Assembly (NCBI GenBank): GCA_050329415.1
Contig: JBHJOS010000056.1
Coordinates: 1-30,725 of the forward strand
DNA length: 30,725 bases
Direction of reading: 5' to 3'
DNA from: JANNOG01 sp050329415
Lineage (GTDB): Bacteria > Actinomycetota > Actinomycetes > Actinomycetales > JBBAYJ01
Notes under the pieces: generated by a model
What the model saw: only the letters and a program-made list of their open reading frames with translations
What the model was told of the DNA's origin: nothing
The model's database searches: none
Made by a program: the position numbers and the translations under genes
Part shown: positions 7,575-15,454 of the stretch, piece after piece
Numbering within the stretch: position 1 is the first letter of the stretch
Layout: each line of letters begins with the position of its first letter

Positions 7575-7602
7575 GGGCGGCTGGCCGGACGGCCACCCGC
7601 CC
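7575..7602. terminator. Hairpin between convergent whiB1 and pdtaS
   Basis: The arms GGGCGG-C-TGGCC (7575-7586) and GGCCA-C-CCGCCC (7591-7602) pair over 11 bp with one internal C-C mismatch around a 4-base loop. It lies 22 bases after the whiB1 stop and 28 bases beyond the pdtaS stop, so it can serve both directions. There is no U-tract. Confidence 0.7.
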
Positions 7603-7629
7603 GTCGGCTTTCCGGGCCCCGGGGCACTG

Positions 7630-9102
7630 TCACCGGAGCAGGAGGAAGACGCTTGCCCGGGTGCCCCCCTCCGGACGGCGAGTCCGATCGAACCGGCCAT
7701 GGAGTTCCGTCGTGACCAGAGTCTCGACGATCCTCGTCCCCATCCCGGTCGCGACGCCCTCGGGGACACCGCGCCCGTTGTCGTCCACATCGATCCGCAG
7801 CCGCCTGCCGTCGCGGGCGACCCGCACCACGATCTCGGGCGAGTCCGGGCCGGGCGGGGCGTCGGCACCCCCGAACGCATGTTCCGCCGCGTTCGACACC
7901 AGTTCCGTCAACACGAGCGACAGCGCCGTCGCGTCCGCCGCAGCCACTTGGCCGACGCTGCCCTCCCGACGCAGCCGAACCGGTCGGGTGGCCGCCCGCG
8001 CGATGTCCACGGCGGCAGGCAGGCTGCTGTCGACGACATCGTCGAAGTCCACCGACTCGTCGAAGCCTCGCGCCAGGGCGTCGTAGACGACTGCGATCGC
8101 CGATATCCGCCGCCCGGCGTGGGCGAGTGCCTCCTTCGCCTCCTCGGTGGAGGTGCGCCGCGCCTGCATGCGCAGCAGCGCGGACACGGTCTGCAGGTTG
8201 TTCTTCACCCGGTGGTGGATCTCCCGGATCGTCGCCTCCTTCGTCATGAGCTCCCGCTCCGACCGCCGGATCTCGGTGACGTCCCGCGCGAGGATGAGTG
8301 CACCCACCCGGATCCGCGACCGCCCGGTCCCCCGAGTGAGCGGGACCGCCCGCAGCGACAGGACCGAGCCGCGCATCTCGAGGTCGCATCGCCACGGCGC
8401 CCGCCCCGTGATGACGACCGGCAGCGACTCGTCGACCGGGTCGCGTTCCTGCAGGGCGACCGTCACCACCTCGGCCAGGTTGCGGTGGGTCAGTGACCCG
8501 AGACCGAGTCGGCGGAAAGCCGAGACCCCGTTGGGACTCATGTAGGTGACCACGCCGTCCGGGTCCAGTCGCACCAGGCCGTCGCCGACCCGGGGGGCGC
8601 CACGCCGGGGACCCGTCGGTGCGGACTCGAACGGGTATGAACCGTCCCCGGTCATCCGGAGCAGAACCTCGCCGACCTCCTGGTACACCAGTTCCAGCCG
8701 TCCCGGGATCCGGCTGGCGAGGGGGTCCGCGACCCGGGCCACGACGCCGATCACCCGTCCCTCACGGGCGACCGGGAACAGGTCCTCCCGCCGCCCGTCG
8801 TCGGCGGCCGACGAGGGAGCCTGCTCCCAGCCGCCCACCGCCGCCACCCGCGCCAGCCGGGCCGCCAGCACCGGCTTCGCCGTGGCACCCACGACATCGT
8901 CGTAGAAGGCCGTGGACGACGTGCTGGGCCGGGCGTGACCGATCGCGGACCAGCCGCCCGACCGGTCACGCAGCCACAGCACGAGGTCGGCGAACGACAG
9001 GTCCGACACCAGCTGCCAGTCCGCGACGAGCAGCCGGAGCCACTCCAGGTCCCGGAAGTCGAGGTCGGCGTGCCGGTGGACGATGTCCTGGAAGGTCGTC
9101 AC
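7630..9102 (-). CDS. pdtaS: PdtaS-type cytosolic sensor histidine kinase (GAF-PAS-HisKA_2-HATPase)
   Basis: A 490-residue soluble kinase without membrane segments. Residues 1-150 form a GAF-like sensor, starting VTTFQDIVHRHADLDFRDLEW and containing the SFADLVLWLRD segment typical of PdtaS. A PAS domain lies at about 170-280 (GDGLVRLDPDGVVTYMSPN). The HisKA_2 dimerisation domain carries REIHHRVKNNLQT with phosphoacceptor His297. The ATPase domain has the N box NAAEHA and DDNGRG. In mycobacteria PdtaS phosphorylates the ANTAR antiterminator PdtaR and responds to metals and nitric oxide; no pdtaR gene is in this window. GTG 9102 is chosen because the N-terminus then aligns with PdtaS. Convergence with whiB1 supports orthology with Rv3220c. 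Confidence 0.9.
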   Translation of the reverse strand: MTTFQDIVHRHADLDFRDLEWLRLLVADWQLVSDLSFADLVLWLRDRSGGWSAIGHARPSTSSTAFYDDVVGATAKPVLAARLARVAAVGGWEQAPSSAADDGRREDLFPVAREGRVIGVVARVADPLASRIPGRLELVYQEVGEVLLRMTGDGSYPFESAPTGPRRGAPRVGDGLVRLDPDGVVTYMSPNGVSAFRRLGLGSLTHRNLAEVVTVALQERDPVDESLPVVITGRAPWRCDLEMRGSVLSLRAVPLTRGTGRSRIRVGALILARDVTEIRRSERELMTKEATIREIHHRVKNNLQTVSALLRMQARRTSTEEAKEALAHAGRRISAIAVVYDALARGFDESVDFDDVVDSSLPAAVDIARAATRPVRLRREGSVGQVAAADATALSLVLTELVSNAAEHAFGGADAPPGPDSPEIVVRVARDGRRLRIDVDDNGRGVPEGVATGMGTRIVETLVTTELHGRFDRTRRPEGGTRASVFLLLR

Positions 9103-9156
9103 GCCCTCAGGGTGCCCCCCTGGACGCCGTGGACGGCATCCGGCCAAGCTTCGCCC

Positions 9157-9786
9157 GTGGGCCGTCTGGACAACGCCGAGCGCGTCCCCGTCGACTCCCG
9201 CACCGACCTCAGGGCCTGGTTCGCCGAGAACCACGGCCGCGGCGACGGGGTGTGGCTCGTCACCTGGCGGGTCGCCAGCGGCCGTCCCGCCCCGACCTAC
9301 GACGAGATCGTCTGCGAGTGCCTCGCCGTCGGCTGGGTCGACAGCGTGACCCGGGCTCTCGACGCCGAGCGCACCATGCTCTACCTCGCCCCGCGCAAGC
9401 CGGGGTCCGGGTGGTCACGGCCCAACAAGGAACGCGTCGCCCGGCTCGAGGCCGACGGGCTCATGACCGACGCCGGGCGCCGCGTCGTCGAGGCGGCGCA
9501 GGCGGCCGGCTCGTGGTCCCTGCTCGACGAGGTCGAGGACCTCGTCGTCCCGGCGGACCTGGCGACGGCGTTCGGGGACCGCCCCGGAGCCCGCGAGCAC
9601 TGGGACGCCTTCCCCCGGTCGGTGCGCCGCGGCATCCTCGAGTGGATCGTGCAGGCCAAGCGCCCCGAGACCCGCGCCCGCCGGGTGGCCGAGACCGCCG
9701 CCCGGGCGGCGGTCGGCGAGCGCGCCAACCAGTGGCGGCAACCCGGAAGTGCCACCGGCTCGGCAGGTGGGCCTCGGGCCGGTTAG
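9157..9786 (+). CDS. YdeI/OmpD-associated family protein
   Basis: A 209-residue soluble protein of the YdeI (bacteriocin-protection, YdeI/OmpD-associated) family. Typical segments are LRAWFAENHGRGDGVWLVTW near the start, the ECLAVGWVDSVTRALDAERT block with its Gly-Trp-Asp core, and the LAPRKPGSGWSRPNKERV block. The C-terminal AFPRSVRRGILEWIVQAKRPETRARR segment is the usual family ending. The biochemical role is not settled. GTG 9157 is chosen because the family domain begins immediately after it; longer in-frame extensions run into the divergent pdtaS gene. Ten bases separate it from the next gene, so the two may be co-transcribed. Confidence 0.82.
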   Translation: MGRLDNAERVPVDSRTDLRAWFAENHGRGDGVWLVTWRVASGRPAPTYDEIVCECLAVGWVDSVTRALDAERTMLYLAPRKPGSGWSRPNKERVARLEADGLMTDAGRRVVEAAQAAGSWSLLDEVEDLVVPADLATAFGDRPGAREHWDAFPRSVRRGILEWIVQAKRPETRARRVAETAARAAVGERANQWRQPGSATGSAGGPRAG

Positions 9787-9795
9787 GTTCGACCG

Positions 9796-10287
9796 GTGCG
9801 CGTCTCCTTCGACACCATCTACGCCGCCGACCCCGATCTCGTCGTGGACCACCGGCTGCAGGAGGACTTCCTCGCCGAGGTCGCCCGCCGCACCGGCGCC
9901 CTCGCCCAGGAGGTCGAGGTGACGGCCGAGCAGGCCGGCGCTGGTCGCAGCCTGGTGCGGCGGACCGTCCCGACGACCGACTTCCCCGACGTCGCCCGGC
10001 GCTTCGTGGGGGACACGCTGGTCATCGTCGAGGAGGTGGAGTGGGCCCCGCGGGACGGTCGCATCCGCAGCGCCACCGCCCGCATGCACGCCGAGGGCAT
10101 GCCGGTGCAGATGGACGGACGCATCGAGCTGCGCCCGTCTCCCGAGGGCAGCCTCGAGACGGTGAACGCCGAGATCAAGGCGCGCGTCCCGCTCGTCGGC
10201 GGGCGGATCGAGAAGGCCATCGAGCCCGCCCTGCGGGAGGGCCTGGCCCTGCAGGCCGCCGTGCTCCTGGACCGGCTGGCCGGCTGA
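9796..10287 (+). CDS. DUF2505 family protein
   Basis: A 163-residue protein from GTG 9796. It opens MRVSFDTIYAADPDLVVDHRLQEDFLAEVARRTGA and ends GRIEKAIEPALREGLALQAAVL, a pattern typical of DUF2505, a family common in actinobacteria. The alternating strands and long C-terminal helix suggest the START-like (Bet v 1) fold, which has a hydrophobic ligand cavity. There is no catalytic motif and the ligand is unknown. It begins 9 bases after the YdeI-like gene on the same strand, so the two probably form a short operon. Confidence 0.8.
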   Translation: MRVSFDTIYAADPDLVVDHRLQEDFLAEVARRTGALAQEVEVTAEQAGAGRSLVRRTVPTTDFPDVARRFVGDTLVIVEEVEWAPRDGRIRSATARMHAEGMPVQMDGRIELRPSPEGSLETVNAEIKARVPLVGGRIEKAIEPALREGLALQAAVLLDRLAG

Positions 10288-10417
10288 TGGGACCACGGTG
10301 ACGATGGTGAAACCGTCCCGGGAGCACCGGCGTGTGGAAACGAGGGCCGAGTCGGTCCCGGATCCCGCCGCCGCCCGGGGTGGGACCAGTGAGGTGCAGC
10401 CGACCGGAGGCAGACCG

Positions 10418-11071
10418 ATGCACGTGAGCCCGGGGGGTGTGGTCGCGGTGACCGTCCCCGGCATGGACGCCGACCTGCCCCGCCGGGCGGCCCGCCGAGA
10501 GCCTCGTCAGGGCCGGGTTGAGGCGTGTCCGGCCGAGCCGGGCTCCGTCACGGCAGCCATCGACATGTCGGGCTTCATCGCCCTCTACGAGTCCGGGTAC
10601 TCGCGCCTCGTCGGCCAGATGACGGCAGTGACCGGCGATGTCTCCGAGGCCGAGGACGTGGTCCAGGAGGCCTTCGTCCGCGCGGCCCAGCGCTGGGACC
10701 GGATCTCCGGGTACGACGCCCCGGAGCTCTGGGTCCGGCGGGTCGCGCTCAACCTCGCCGTGTCGTCCCTGCGCCGCGCCCGCCGCAGCGCCACCGCCAT
10801 CCTGCGCTGGGGCCGGGACCTGGAACCCGGTGCTCTCGGCGGGCCGGACACGACCGACCTGGAACGCCTGGCGCTGGTGTCCGCCCTGCGCCGGCTACCG
10901 CCCCGCTATCGCGTGGTCCTCGCCATGCACTACCTGACCGACCTCGACGTCCGCGGGATCGCGGGCGAACTCGACATCCCCGAGGCGACCGTGAAGACGC
11001 GGCTGGCACGGGGACGGCGACGACTGCGCGAGGTGCTGGAGTCCGCGCCGACCCGGGAGGTCGAGACATGA
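10418..11071 (+). CDS. SigE-family extracytoplasmic-function RNA polymerase sigma factor
   Basis: Region 2 runs from FIALYESGYSRLVGQM through AEDVVQEAFVRAAQRWDRI (residues about 52-95). Region 4 has LERLALVSALRRLPPRYRVVL followed by the ATVKTRLARGRRRLREVL helix-turn-helix (about 150-208). The start is uncertain. ATG 10418 has a strong GGAGG 7 bases upstream and gives 217 residues, with a roughly 50-residue unusual N-terminal extension rich in Arg and Pro. ATG 10565 would give a compact 168-residue protein beginning at region 2 but lacks a ribosome-binding site. The stop overlaps the next gene's start (ATGA), so a translationally coupled membrane partner is likely. It should direct polymerase to stress or envelope genes; the regulon is unknown. 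Confidence 0.87.
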   Translation: MHVSPGGVVAVTVPGMDADLPRRAARREPRQGRVEACPAEPGSVTAAIDMSGFIALYESGYSRLVGQMTAVTGDVSEAEDVVQEAFVRAAQRWDRISGYDAPELWVRRVALNLAVSSLRRARRSATAILRWGRDLEPGALGGPDTTDLERLALVSALRRLPPRYRVVLAMHYLTDLDVRGIAGELDIPEATVKTRLARGRRRLREVLESAPTREVET

Positions 11072-11889
11072 GCCGCGACGACGACATCGGCCGCGCCCTG
11101 CGATCCCTGGCCGCAGACGTCGAGTCGGGCGTCCGACGCCCGGCCGCCCGTGACATCCTGCGCCGCGCCGGTCGGCACCCGGCCGGGCGGCCCACCGAGG
11201 CCAAGCCGTTCCCGTGGGCCGGCATCGCCGGCGTCGCCGCCATTCCCTTCGTGGCCATCGGAGCCGTGCTCATCAGCCCCGCGGGAGCGGGAATCCTCGG
11301 TGGCGGGGAGGCCCCGCTGCCCACCGCCTCGGTCCCGGTGTCCGAGACAGGGGAGCCGAGCGGGCCGGAGACGCCATCGGTGCTCCCACCCACCGCGGCC
11401 GCACCCCCCACCGGGGACTCCGCACTGTCTCCCCTGGTCCGGGTGACCGTCGTCCTCACCGATGACCGGGTGCCGGGGGGGCAGCAGTGCCGCCGCCTCA
11501 CCGAAGCCGACCGGCTCGTCGACGAGGCGGACCCGGTCGCGGGGACCGTCGGGATGCTCGTGGACGGGCCCCGGTCGGACGAGCGTGCGGTCGGCCTGTC
11601 CTCCCCGGTCGATGCGGACGCCACCGAGGTGACGCTCGACCAGGAGGCCTTGGTCGTGACCGTCGATGTGCGGGACTCCTCGGCCTGGCGGGACGAGTGC
11701 GGGCCCGAGGAGTTCCAGCGGGCGCTCGCCCGGACCGTCGAGCAGTTCGACGGGTGGACGTGGGTGGTCCGGGAGGCCGGCGAGCCTCTCGTTCCGCCGG
11801 CGGACCTCATCGAGTCCGGCGGTGCCCCCGACGGCCCGCCGGACAGCTCCGGCGCTCCTGCCTCTCCCGAACCGACGACTTCGTCCTGA
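11068..11889 (+). CDS. Membrane-anchored partner of the sigma factor, possible GerMN-like extracytoplasmic domain
   Basis: A 273-residue protein whose ATG overlaps the sigma-factor stop; GGGAGG lies 7 bases upstream. A short cytoplasmic part (MSRDDDIGRALRSLAADVESG) precedes one membrane segment at about 50-72, then a Pro/Thr/Ser-rich linker, then a compact outer domain from about 125 to 245. That domain contains AGTVGMLVDGPRSDERAVGLSSPV, followed by a strand-rich part. This resembles GerMN domains (a D/A-x-GP segment before an AGLSS-like turn), but the match is by eye only. The two Cys residues (in QQCRRL and RDECG) could form a disulfide. Position and topology suggest an anti-sigma factor or sigma-linked sensor. 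No zinc-binding ZAS motif (HxxxCxxC) is present. Confidence 0.75.
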   Translation: MSRDDDIGRALRSLAADVESGVRRPAARDILRRAGRHPAGRPTEAKPFPWAGIAGVAAIPFVAIGAVLISPAGAGILGGGEAPLPTASVPVSETGEPSGPETPSVLPPTAAAPPTGDSALSPLVRVTVVLTDDRVPGGQQCRRLTEADRLVDEADPVAGTVGMLVDGPRSDERAVGLSSPVDADATEVTLDQEALVVTVDVRDSSAWRDECGPEEFQRALARTVEQFDGWTWVVREAGEPLVPPADLIESGGAPDGPPDSSGAPASPEPTTSS

Positions 11890-11956
11890 GCGACCCGCTC
11901 CCGATCCGGTGCCTTCCCCGCAGGGCCGGGAGCCGGCCCCGGCGTGACCGGCTGAG

Positions 11957-11982
11957 CCCACGTCGTCGAGCCCGTCGTGGGT
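11957..11982 (+). terminator. Weak inverted repeat downstream of the sigma operon
   Basis: CCCACG at 11957-11962 pairs with CGTGGG at 11976-11981, about 70 bases after the stop of the sigma partner. The stem is short and the loop is 13 bases, so this is only a possible terminator. The rest of 11890-12072 shows no gene-like or structured content. Confidence 0.3.
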
Positions 11983-12072
11983 TCCCCGGGGACGTCGACC
12001 GACATGAGGATCGAGGGGCCAGGCCAGCCCGGTAGTGGTGGGCGACCTTGACCGTCCGCCACCGAGTCACCT

Positions 12073-12146
12073 GGTGCGTTTGGGTGGATACGTCCCACGG
12101 GAAGGGCGCCGCTGGGTGCGTTTGGGTGGATACGTCCCACGGGAAG
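12073..12146. repeat. Two 32-bp perfect direct repeats, 42-bp period
   Basis: The same 32-base sequence, beginning GGTGCGTTTGGGTGGATACG and ending CCCACGGGAAG, occurs at 12073-12104 and 12115-12146, separated by 10 unrelated bases. Both copies lie in the non-coding space between the convergent sigma operon and DUF1501 gene, just beside a perfect hairpin. Perfect identity in non-coding DNA suggests either a recent duplication or members of a chromosomal repeat family. There are only two copies, so it is not a CRISPR array. Confidence 0.9.
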
Positions 12147-12150
12147 AGGG

Positions 12151-12205
12151 CACAGAGCAGGCCGCCGGCCGGATCACAAGGATCCGGCCGGCGGCCTGCT
12201 CTGTG
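12151..12205. terminator. Perfect 25-bp stem hairpin, probable bidirectional terminator
   Basis: The left arm (12151-12175, beginning CACAGAGCAGG and ending GGATC) is exactly complementary to the right arm (12181-12205), leaving the 5-base loop ACAAG. It starts 20 bases beyond the DUF1501 stop on the minus strand. Both flanking operons point toward it, so it probably stops transcripts from each side. No T-tract follows on either side. The stem is unusually long and perfect for a simple terminator. Confidence 0.8.
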
Positions 12206-12225
12206 TGGTCAGCCCATCGGCGACG

Positions 12226-13518
12226 TCACCGGCTGCGGACGACCCCCAGCGACTGGGGCATCGACAGCCCGGGGAACACCGCGGCCGCGTCGGAGACCCC
12301 GCACCTGGCAGCGAGGATCTCGGCCACCAGCGCCCGGTAGTCCGTCGTCGCGGCCAGGTTGCCGTCGACGAGAGCGTCCTCGGCGAGACCCGGCCAGGTG
12401 CCGTACACCTGGCCACCGTTGACGCCGCCCCCGAGCATGAGGACGGGGAACCCGTACCCGTGGTCGGTGCCGCCACTGCCGTTCTGGCGCAGCGGGCGAC
12501 CGAACTCGGTGAGCGTGATCAGGGTGGTGCGGTCCAGTGCGGGCCCCAGGTCGGCCGCGAACGCCGCGAGACCCTCGGCGAGTTCGCGCATCTTGCCGAA
12601 GTAGTTGCCCTCGGTGGGTCCGCCCTGGCCCTCGTGGGTGTCCCAGCCGCCGTAGTCGACGGTCGCGAAGCGGATCCCCGACGTGGGCTCCTTGATGAGG
12701 CGGGCGATGTCCCGGAGCGCATTCGACAGTCCGCCGTCCGGGTAGCCGTCACCGCCTTCCGGCAGCGCCTGGGCCGTTGCGACCGCCCCGATGCCGCGCA
12801 GCAGGGGATCCGAGACCAGCGGCTCGCTGCCCTCGTGGAGCTGGGCCATGGCCTCCTGCACGGCCGAGAAAGCCCCCTCGTTGTCACCGATCGCCAGCGT
12901 CACCCCGTTGATGTTCCGCATGGCGAACTCGGGATTCGGGCCGGACAGCGACGTGGGGAGGGTGTCGGTGCCCATGGCCGTCGCGAGGAACGGGCTGTCG
13001 GAACCGCCGAGGGCGCCGACGCACCGGTCGATCCAGCCGGTGTAGAGAGCGCTGCCGGTGCTGGCCCGCTCCATCTCGTCCATCGCCTCGAAGTGCGAGT
13101 AGTTCGGCCGCTCCATGCCGACGGCGTGGACCGCGCCGAACTGCCCGGCGTCCCACAGCGGGAAGAGCGGTTCCAGCGCAGGCGCCAGCCCGAACCCGTC
13201 GTTGGCCTGCTTGAGCACTCCCTGGGGGATGTTGATGTTGGGGCGCAGGTCGTAGTACTCCGGCGAGGACGCCGGCACGATGCAGCTGAGTCCGTCATAG
13301 CCGCCCCGCAGCGACAGAACGACGAGGCAGTCGGTGTCGGTCGCCGTGGCGGCGCCTGCGCTCGGGGTGAGCCCGTCGAGCAGACCCACCCGGGCACCGC
13401 CGACCGTGGTCCCCATGACGATGCCGGCCGCACCGGCGAGGGTGAAGAACCCCCGGCGCGACATGGTGAGGAAGCGCGCGCCCTCGGCGCACGGCTTGCA
13501 GTCGGGTGTCGTGGTCAT
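12226..13518 (-). CDS. DUF1501 family twin-arginine-exported protein
   Basis: A 430-residue protein with a Tat signal: SRRGFFTLAGAAGIVMG at residues 20-36, so it is exported folded. The mature part begins with a strand (CLVVLSLRGGYDGLSCIVP) and carries YSHFEAMDEMERAS, VDYGGWDTHEGQGG and EFGRPLRQNGSGGTDHGYGFPVLMLGG, the marks of DUF1501, an alkaline phosphatase/sulfatase-superfamily group. The GGWDTH and GTDHG motifs probably bind metal. The start ATG 13518 has GGAGAG 8-9 bases upstream. It lies 18 bases after the DUF1800 gene on the same strand; the two families are nearly always paired, and their joint role outside the cell is not established. A perfect hairpin follows. Confidence 0.9.
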   Translation of the reverse strand: MTTTPDCKPCAEGARFLTMSRRGFFTLAGAAGIVMGTTVGGARVGLLDGLTPSAGAATATDTDCLVVLSLRGGYDGLSCIVPASSPEYYDLRPNINIPQGVLKQANDGFGLAPALEPLFPLWDAGQFGAVHAVGMERPNYSHFEAMDEMERASTGSALYTGWIDRCVGALGGSDSPFLATAMGTDTLPTSLSGPNPEFAMRNINGVTLAIGDNEGAFSAVQEAMAQLHEGSEPLVSDPLLRGIGAVATAQALPEGGDGYPDGGLSNALRDIARLIKEPTSGIRFATVDYGGWDTHEGQGGPTEGNYFGKMRELAEGLAAFAADLGPALDRTTLITLTEFGRPLRQNGSGGTDHGYGFPVLMLGGGVNGGQVYGTWPGLAEDALVDGNLAATTDYRALVAEILAARCGVSDAAAVFPGLSMPQSLGVVRSR

Positions 13519-13536
13519 GCGTACGTCTCTCCAGGG

Positions 13537-15417
13537 TCAGCGGAGCAGGTGGGAGGGCGAGCTGAGCAGGACGGTGCCGGCGATCTCGGCCGCCCACCGG
13601 CGGACGTCGTCGTCGCCGAGCTCGGCCGGGACGTCCCCGGACCCCAGCACGGTGAGGACGGCGTCGAGTTCCGCGTCGGTCGGGTCGCGCAGCAGCAGTG
13701 CCCGGGCGGCCTCGATCGCGACCTCGGTGTGGTTCTGCGGACCGGCGGCGACGATGGGGTCGGCACCGGCGAGACCGGCCTCGTCCATGTCCTTGCGGAG
13801 CAGGGCGCGGCCCACGTTGAACAGCGACAGCGCCGTCCCGGCCGACGCCCACTCGACCATGACGTCCGGGTATCCGTCGGGGGGGTAGTGACCCAGCGGC
13901 TGCATGCCCGGGGTGCGGTAGAAGAGCTGCCGGGCGCCCTCGGTGATGTTGCCCGGCAGTTCGGGCGCGGTGAGGCGGATCATGGCGACGTAGCGCTCGA
14001 GCGGCCGACGGGCCTTGAGCCCCTCCGACCCGGCGAACTCGGGCGAGGTGAACAGCTCGCGCAGCACCGGCACGATCGCGGTGTCGTTGGCGAGGTACGC
14101 CTGCGCCATCCGGGAGATCAACTCTTCGTACGGAGTGGGGTCGTCGGCCACGAAGTGCCGGACCAGCTTCCACGAGAGGTACCGGGCGGTCGCCTCCTGG
14201 GTGACGAGGAACTCGGTGACCTCCTCCCACACCTGGGGGCCGCTCTCTGCGGTCGGGTTCTCGAAGACCCGCCCGAGCAGGGTGAAGGGACCAACGAAGT
14301 GCCGATTCGGGACGAATTGCGGGATCATGCCCTCGGGGTTGACGGCACCGTCACGCCTCGGGCCGGGCACCACCCAGCCGGTGAACCCCTTGGCCAGCTC
14401 GATGATGTCGTCCTCGGTGTAGCCACCATCGACGCCCAGGGTGTAGAGCTCGAGAATCTCGCGGGCGTAGTTCTCGTTGGGGTTGTCCTTGTGGGACCCG
14501 TCGAGGTTGAGGTACTCCATCATGCAGGGGTGCATGCCGCTGGCCCGGAGCAGCTCACGGAACGTGCCGAGGGCGTGGGTGCGGATGACGGAGTTGTCGT
14601 AGTCGGCGCGGGTGCGGTTCTGGGTGTCGTCGCCGCGCGGTGACACGCCTACGTGGTTCGACCAGAAGGCGCACATGACCTCGAACAGCTGCCGCGAGCT
14701 CCACGTGGACAGGGCGAGGGTGCGGGCTTGGGTGTCGCGCGTCAGCTCGTAAGTGTCAACGTCTTCACCGCGGAAGTCGGTGTAGGGCCGGTCGAGGTTC
14801 GAGAACGCACCCCGGACCGCGTCGCCCATCGGGTCGGGCACCGACGCCGGGTCGAGCTGGGCCTCGAGCCAGCCACCCGGGGTGCGTGCCTCGAGATCCG
14901 CCACCAGGGCGGCCGTCGGACCGTAGGTGAGCCGCCGGGCCAACAGTTCGGCGCTCGCGGGTCCTGACGCCACCGGAGGGGCGGCCGGGGGCGCCGGCGG
15001 CGTGACGGGCACGGAGGCCGACGCCGTGACCGAGGGCGTCGGGTTCATCGATCCCGTGACCGTGGGCAACGGGACCGAGGCACTCGGTGACGGGACGACA
15101 GTCGGCGAGGCGGTCGGCGAGGGAGTCGGCGTCGGCGCCGCACCCGCGGACGGCCGCCACCGCATCCGTGCCAGCTCCGGCACCGTGTTGCAGGCGGCGA
15201 GGAAGGCCACGCCGGCGAGCCCGCCCGCCGCGACCGCGCGGCGGGTGAGGGTGGCGGTGGCGCTGGAGGTGCGGGTGGACCCCGCGTCCTCGTCGAACGC
15301 GGGATCGGGGAAGGGGGAGGAAGGGGTTCCGCTCCGCGAGGGAGCGGGCACGGGGCCGGGCTGCCCGCTCGGGCGCCCCTGCGGCCACAGCTCGTTGTTG
15401 TCGGGCACGCATGTCAC
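13537..15417 (-). CDS. DUF1800 family exported (Tat lipoprotein-like) protein
   Basis: A 626-residue protein. A 58-residue Pro/Ser-rich leader precedes TRRAVAAGGLAGVAFLAAC; Arg59-Arg60 and Cys76 (lipobox LAAC) suggest a Tat-exported lipoprotein. A low-complexity Pro/Thr/Ser/Val linker follows (about 90-150). The DUF1800 domain starts at LLARRLTYGPTAALVADLEART and includes FWSNHVGVSPRGDD, YDNSVIRTHALGTFRELLRAS, NENYAREILELYTLGVDGGYTEDDI and GFTGWVV, all typical of the family. The function is unknown. The GTG start at 15417 has no ribosome-binding site; GTG 15408 and a later GTG in the leader are alternatives, and the long leader before the twin arginine makes a later start worth testing. It is followed after 18 bases by its DUF1501 partner. 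Confidence 0.88.
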   Translation of the reverse strand: MTCVPDNNELWPQGRPSGQPGPVPAPSRSGTPSSPFPDPAFDEDAGSTRTSSATATLTRRAVAAGGLAGVAFLAACNTVPELARMRWRPSAGAAPTPTPSPTASPTVVPSPSASVPLPTVTGSMNPTPSVTASASVPVTPPAPPAAPPVASGPASAELLARRLTYGPTAALVADLEARTPGGWLEAQLDPASVPDPMGDAVRGAFSNLDRPYTDFRGEDVDTYELTRDTQARTLALSTWSSRQLFEVMCAFWSNHVGVSPRGDDTQNRTRADYDNSVIRTHALGTFRELLRASGMHPCMMEYLNLDGSHKDNPNENYAREILELYTLGVDGGYTEDDIIELAKGFTGWVVPGPRRDGAVNPEGMIPQFVPNRHFVGPFTLLGRVFENPTAESGPQVWEEVTEFLVTQEATARYLSWKLVRHFVADDPTPYEELISRMAQAYLANDTAIVPVLRELFTSPEFAGSEGLKARRPLERYVAMIRLTAPELPGNITEGARQLFYRTPGMQPLGHYPPDGYPDVMVEWASAGTALSLFNVGRALLRKDMDEAGLAGADPIVAAGPQNHTEVAIEAARALLLRDPTDAELDAVLTVLGSGDVPAELGDDDVRRWAAEIAGTVLLSSPSHLLR

Positions 15418-15454
15418 ACGTCCGGTCGGGCGGGGTGGTTTCGCTCCGCTGGAA

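Noticed and set aside
10288..10417. ECF-type autoregulatory promoter (GGAAAC at 10336) before the sigma gene
   Set aside because: No matching -10 element occurs at the 16-17 base spacing expected for this sigma class.
12073..12146. CRISPR array
   Set aside because: Only two repeat units with a 10-base spacer and no cas genes. A direct repeat pair is the simpler reading.
12100..12146. Short repeated peptide GRIHPNAP encoded antisense in the direct repeats
   Set aside because: No start codon with a ribosome-binding site and no protein context; it is a by-product of the DNA repeat.
12205..14643. An 812-codon plus-strand frame across the DUF1501/DUF1800 genes
   Set aside because: It mirrors real minus-strand genes with family motifs and Tat signals, and its own translation is compositionally biased without recognisable domains.
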